Shown here piece by piece: positions 6,537 to 9,548 of a stretch of 9,548 nucleotides of DNA (the first letter of the stretch is position 1; each line of letters opens with the position of its first letter). The DNA comes from an uncultured beta proteobacterium (GTDB lineage: Bacteria > Pseudomonadota > Gammaproteobacteria > Burkholderiales > Burkholderiaceae_B). The stretch spans positions 1 to 9,548 of the forward strand of contig CAIYWO010000114.1 of the NCBI GenBank assembly GCA_903929925.1, in the 5' to 3' direction. The position numbers and the translations under genes are program-made. The notes under the pieces are model-generated. The model saw only the letters and a list, made by a program, of their open reading frames with translations. It did not search any database and was not told where the DNA came from.

Positions 6537-8131
6537 CTTGCGCGCGCGTCCTCGAGAATCATCTCAGCGCCCTTCTCTGCCACCATCATCACAGGTCCCT
6601 GCGTATTGCCAGAAACCATCGCTGGCATCACGGAGGCATCGACCACTCTGAGCCCGCTTAAGCCCTTAAAGCGCAGCCGCACATCGACAACAGCATTCGG
6701 ATCTGTTCCCATTCGACATGTCGCAACGGGGTGATAAATGGTTTGGCCGGTTTCACGTGCAAAGTCTAGCCACTGCGCATCGGTCTGGACCGAATCACCT
6801 GGATTCATTTCGAAATCAATGTAAGACTTCAGCGCATCCCGACCCATAATCCGTCGTGCGATACGCATCCCATCAATGAGTGACTGCTGATCTGCAAGAT
6901 CAGCAAGAAAATTCGGACGGATTGAAGGCCCAATCATTGGATCAGCCGATTTGATGTGGATGCTGCCCTGCGACGTTGGACGAATACCCGACACACCCAT
7001 CGTCATGCCCGGTGCACTATCAAGCTTACGAATCGCAGCGTTTGCATAGCTGGCATGCATAAAGAAATATTGCACATCAGGTGTCGCGAACTCTGGGCGC
7101 GTTTTGACAAAGCCTCGGACTAAACCCGTTCCCAAGGTCAGTATCCCTTTGCGCTGTAAAAAGTACTGCAGGGCGGCAATACCGACACGCCAGCCTTGCG
7201 CAAGTTCATTCAGCGTTTGGGTATTTTTGACACGCCAATTCATGCGTGTCGCAAAGTGATCGATGTAGTTTTCACCCACACGCGGTGCGGCATGCAAACA
7301 GGGGATACCAAATTTCTGCAAGAGCGCGGGGTTGCCGATTCCGGATAGCTCAAGGATTTGTGGCGTTTGCACGGCACCAGCCGCCATGATGACCTCTCGC
7401 TTTGCGGCCACCTCGTGCATGCCATCAGCTTGCAAGTACGCAACTCCGCTGCAACGCCCGTTCGTGAGCAACACTTTAGTGACGTGCGCACCGGTCCGTA
7501 CAGTCAGATTTTTTCGGCCACGCGCGGGCTGCAGATAACCATCCGCAGCGCTCCAGCGCTGCCCATTTTTTTGTGCCACCTGATAGTAACCAAAGCCGTC
7601 TTGATCCACACCGTTGTAATCATCAGTCAGTTTTTGACCGTCCTGTGCTGCCGCCTGTAACACGGCGTCAGCGATAGGATATCGTTCGCTCACATGGTGA
7701 ATATGCATCGGACCTGCCTTGCCGCGATGCGCACCACCTGGCATATAGGTTTCAATTTTCTTAAAGATCGGCATGACGTCTTTTGCAGACCACCCTTGCG
7801 CACCCAGCTGCGCCCAGTGGTCATAGTCCTCGGGCTGTCCGTGTACGTAAATCATGCCGTTGATCAAACTTGAACCACCCAAACCTTTGCCACGCGGGAT
7901 CGCAATGGTACGTCCTCGGACGTTGTCCTCAGGCTCGGTCTCGAAGCGCCAGTTATAGGTTGGATCATTCAGCAACTTCGTGAAGCCCGCAGGAATATTC
8001 ACCCACATACTCTTAGGCTCACCACCCGCCTCAAGCATCAACACCGAATACTTCCCGCACGCCGTCAACCGATTGGCGAGCACACACGCAGCGGTGCCGC
8101 CACCTACGATCACATAGTCAAACGTTTCCAT
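6533..8131 (-). CDS. GMC-family FAD dehydrogenase (choline/alcohol dehydrogenase type)
   Basis: This 532-residue glucose-methanol-choline flavoprotein probably oxidises an alcohol to an aldehyde and passes electrons on rather than using NAD. The FAD motif is at 7-20 (VIVGGGTAACVLAN); the third motif glycine is alanine (Ala15), a substitution I believe occurs in the family. GMC signature 1 is at 81-95 (GKGLGGSSLINGMIY) and signature 2 at 252-266 (GAVQTPQILELSGIG). The active-site pair is His467 (YHPVATCRMG) and Asn509 (VSGNTQGPVMM). No signal peptide or membrane segment is seen, so it is likely cytoplasmic or peripheral. The closest relatives by motif are BetA choline dehydrogenase and AlkJ-type alcohol dehydrogenases. 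No betaine genes are adjacent, so choline is not assumed. Its ATG shares one base with the stop of the upstream AroE-like gene (TAATG), so the two are co-translated and may act in one pathway. Confidence 0.9.
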   Translation of the reverse strand: METFDYVIVGGGTAACVLANRLTACGKYSVLMLEAGGEPKSMWVNIPAGFTKLLNDPTYNWRFETEPEDNVRGRTIAIPRGKGLGGSSLINGMIYVHGQPEDYDHWAQLGAQGWSAKDVMPIFKKIETYMPGGAHRGKAGPMHIHHVSERYPIADAVLQAAAQDGQKLTDDYNGVDQDGFGYYQVAQKNGQRWSAADGYLQPARGRKNLTVRTGAHVTKVLLTNGRCSGVAYLQADGMHEVAAKREVIMAAGAVQTPQILELSGIGNPALLQKFGIPCLHAAPRVGENYIDHFATRMNWRVKNTQTLNELAQGWRVGIAALQYFLQRKGILTLGTGLVRGFVKTRPEFATPDVQYFFMHASYANAAIRKLDSAPGMTMGVSGIRPTSQGSIHIKSADPMIGPSIRPNFLADLADQQSLIDGMRIARRIMGRDALKSYIDFEMNPGDSVQTDAQWLDFARETGQTIYHPVATCRMGTDPNAVVDVRLRFKGLSGLRVVDASVMPAMVSGNTQGPVMMVAEKGAEMILEDARAS

Positions 8132-8928
8132 TATTTTGCGACTCCCATAAAGTCCGCCATCATTTCAATCTGGCACTCAAGCATCGGAAGACCATACTGT
8201 GTGCGACAACCCTTCGCTTGCGCCTGCTCAAGCAAGGGAGTCAACTTAGGCGTCATGATGATTTCTGCAACAGCCTGCGTCGCGTTCAAACGCGACGCAT
8301 TCAGTGGCAACGGATCTGCCGCTCGCATGCCTAAAGACGTTGCATTCACCACCAGATCAAACCCTACCGGATCTTCAGAACCCAGGCCCGTCTCAACTCC
8401 TGGATATAAGCTCTTGATGCCTTGAAGAATCTGCTGAGCGGCTGCTTGTGTCCGGTTATGAATTGACAATTTGCGAATGCCCGCCTGCGCGAGCGCAAAC
8501 GCAATGGCCCGAGCTGCTCCGCCCGCGCCACACAGAAGTACCGTCAACCCCTCTGGTTTAAAGCCGCTTTGACGCAATCCTTCAACAAAACCTTTCCCGT
8601 CGAGGATGTCACCGGCAAGCGTGCCATCTGACTCGCGTCGCACAATATTGACCGCACCGACCGCGCGAGCCTCTGGCGTCACCACATCACAGAGTTCCAC
8701 CATACTCGTCTTGTGTGGGACCGTAACCACCATCCCACCAAAATTCTTCATACTGCGTATGGCCTGGACGAGATCGGCGAGTCCGGCCGGTGGTACATGC
8801 ATCGGCACGAGCACACCATCGGTTCCGCGGCGCTCAAAGACCTTTCGCATCGTTTGCGGGGTCTTTACCTGTGCGACGGGGTCCGCCACAATCCCGTAGA
8901 GTCGCGTATTACCGGTAATTTCGATCAT
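8131..8928 (-). CDS. Shikimate/quinate dehydrogenase-family protein, non-canonical (AroE-like)
   Basis: This 265-residue protein has the two-domain AroE fold: an N-terminal substrate domain and an NAD(P) domain with GAGGAARA (134-141). HNRT (157-160) with no acidic residue at that strand end suggests NADP. The catalytic dyad is retained as Lys73 (TVPHK) and Asp110 (GDILDGKGF); Asn94 (GAVN), NATSLGM (195-201) and Gln253 are also kept. The two serines that hold shikimate's carboxylate in AroE (SKS) are Val21-Lys22-Thr23 here, the NTD motif is ILD, and the usual DGLGML is YGLPML. This points to a paralogue of the YdiB/SdhL/Ael1 kind acting on quinate or another substrate, rather than the biosynthetic AroE; that is inference. 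The ATG at 8928 has GTGAG five bases upstream. It heads the operon with the GMC dehydrogenase. Confidence 0.85.
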   Translation of the reverse strand: MIEITGNTRLYGIVADPVAQVKTPQTMRKVFERRGTDGVLVPMHVPPAGLADLVQAIRSMKNFGGMVVTVPHKTSMVELCDVVTPEARAVGAVNIVRRESDGTLAGDILDGKGFVEGLRQSGFKPEGLTVLLCGAGGAARAIAFALAQAGIRKLSIHNRTQAAAQQILQGIKSLYPGVETGLGSEDPVGFDLVVNATSLGMRAADPLPLNASRLNATQAVAEIIMTPKLTPLLEQAQAKGCRTQYGLPMLECQIEMMADFMGVAK

Positions 8929-8974
8929 AATGTCTCACTATCTACGTCTCGTTCGTGTTTTTAGCAGTGTACCC
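8929..8974. promoter_or_regulatory. 46-base divergent gap between AroE-like gene and hydrolase
   Basis: The gap is too short for two separate full promoters, so at least one must extend into neighbouring coding sequence. CATAAT at 8926-8931 is a good -10 match in the hydrolase direction and overlaps the AroE-like start codon, but no matching -35 lies 16-18 bases upstream. A GTCTC pair (8932-8936, 8946-8950) repeats with 14-base spacing. Nothing here is a confident operator. Confidence 0.3.
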
Positions 8975-9548
8975 ATGAACCGATTCAAACAACTGTTGGG
9001 CATTCTAGGCTTAATGCTATGCCCCCTTCTTTTGTGGGCGGCTCCCGTGCAGCACCATTCCTTCAAAACATCGGATGGGGTACGCCTCCATTATCTGGAA
9101 GCCGGGACCGGCCCGCAAACGATTGTCTTCATCCCCGGCTGGTTGATGCCTGCGGCGGTCTTTGAGCAACAACTGCTTGGCCTGTCGAATCAATATCGGG
9201 TCTTAGCGCTAGACCCACGGTCGCAAGGCCTCTCAGACCTCACCAAGCTCTCGCACGCACCGGCGCGCCGCATCAAAGATATGGACGAGTTTTTAAAGTT
9301 CGCAAAGGTAAAAGACTATGTCTTAGCTGGATGGTCGCTTGCGGTCCTTGAGTCGCTCGACTACGTCGCAAATTATGCACCCAAGGACCTTCGAGGATTG
9401 ATCTTGATCGACAACTCTGTCGGTGAAGGTCGCCCTCCGGCTGGACGTAAATCTAATTTCCAGCAAACGATGAATGACCCTAAAAAGCGCGAACAGTACA
9501 TGCGCACGTTTAGTCAGGATATTTATCGCACGACACCACCGCCACTGA
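8975..9548 (+). CDS. Secreted alpha/beta hydrolase (5' part, runs off right edge)
   Basis: From the ATG at 8975, 191 codons stay open to the window end with no stop. Residues 1-23 look like a signal peptide (MNRFKQ, then a hydrophobic core, cleavage near LLWAA before PVQ); Cys16 is not in a lipobox, so a soluble periplasmic or exported protein is expected. The alpha/beta hydrolase fold follows: an oxyanion-hole strand IVFIPGWLMPA (50-60), LALDPRSQGLSD (78-89), and a nucleophile elbow LAGWSLAVLES (118-127-ish) with Ser121. The elbow is G-W-S-L-A, lacking the usual last glycine of GxSxG. ILIDNSVGEG (143-152) follows the next strand. The catalytic Asp/His lie beyond the edge or are not identifiable. 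Substrate unknown. It is divergent from the AroE-like gene with a 46-base gap. Confidence 0.8.
   Translation, partial: MNRFKQLLGILGLMLCPLLLWAAPVQHHSFKTSDGVRLHYLEAGTGPQTIVFIPGWLMPAAVFEQQLLGLSNQYRVLALDPRSQGLSDLTKLSHAPARRIKDMDEFLKFAKVKDYVLAGWSLAVLESLDYVANYAPKDLRGLILIDNSVGEGRPPAGRKSNFQQTMNDPKKREQYMRTFSQDIYRTTPPPL

Noticed and set aside
6537..6575. CG-rich stretch and GAGA-ATCA-TCTC after glpD as a terminator
   Set aside because: The stem is only four pairs, there is no T-run, and it lies within the GMC coding sequence.
8959..9033. Lipoprotein signal for the hydrolase (Cys16)
   Set aside because: The residues before Cys16 are LML, with leucine at -1 instead of Gly/Ala/Ser, so it is not a lipobox; a signal peptidase I site near WAA fits better.

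Overview
The window most resembles a chromosomal segment of a betaproteobacterium, probably order Burkholderiales. This rests on the form of the glycerol-3-phosphate dehydrogenase (an N-terminal extension before an IIGGGATGLG FAD motif), on UgpB/UgpA/UgpE proteins close to the E. coli ones, and on a base composition that looks near 50-55% G+C by eye. The genus cannot be told. No mobile element, tRNA, rRNA or CRISPR array is visible, and gene packing is tight throughout.

Positions 1-3188 (minus strand) hold a glycerol-3-phosphate (G3P) ABC importer in the order ugpB-ugpA-ugpE-ugpC, read from right to left. Only the first 15 codons of ugpC lie inside the window. Between ugpB and ugpA the mRNA can fold into a 17-pair hairpin with a GAAA loop, probably an attenuator or mRNA-stabilising element. 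Positions 3189-3389 form the divergent control region between ugpB and glpK. It contains a 34-base imperfect palindrome, a TTGACA hexamer next to a second small dyad, and a 10-base palindrome just before glpK.

Positions 3390-6536 (plus strand) hold glpK (glycerol kinase) and glpD (FAD-dependent G3P dehydrogenase). Together with ugp they make a G3P module: Ugp brings in G3P or glycerophosphodiesters, GlpK makes G3P from glycerol, and GlpD oxidises it to dihydroxyacetone phosphate while feeding electrons to quinone. No glycerol facilitator and no GlpR-type repressor lie in the window.

Positions 6533-8928 (minus strand) hold a two-gene operon coupled by a TAATG overlap: an AroE-family dehydrogenase with an altered substrate-carboxylate site, followed by a GMC flavoprotein dehydrogenase of the choline/alcohol dehydrogenase type. 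The GMC gene converges on glpD with overlapping stop codons. From 8975 to the right edge (plus strand) runs the start of an exported alpha/beta hydrolase, divergent from the AroE-like gene. The substrate of this second block is not evident. It is the least conventional part of the window, though nothing here amounts to a clearly new system.
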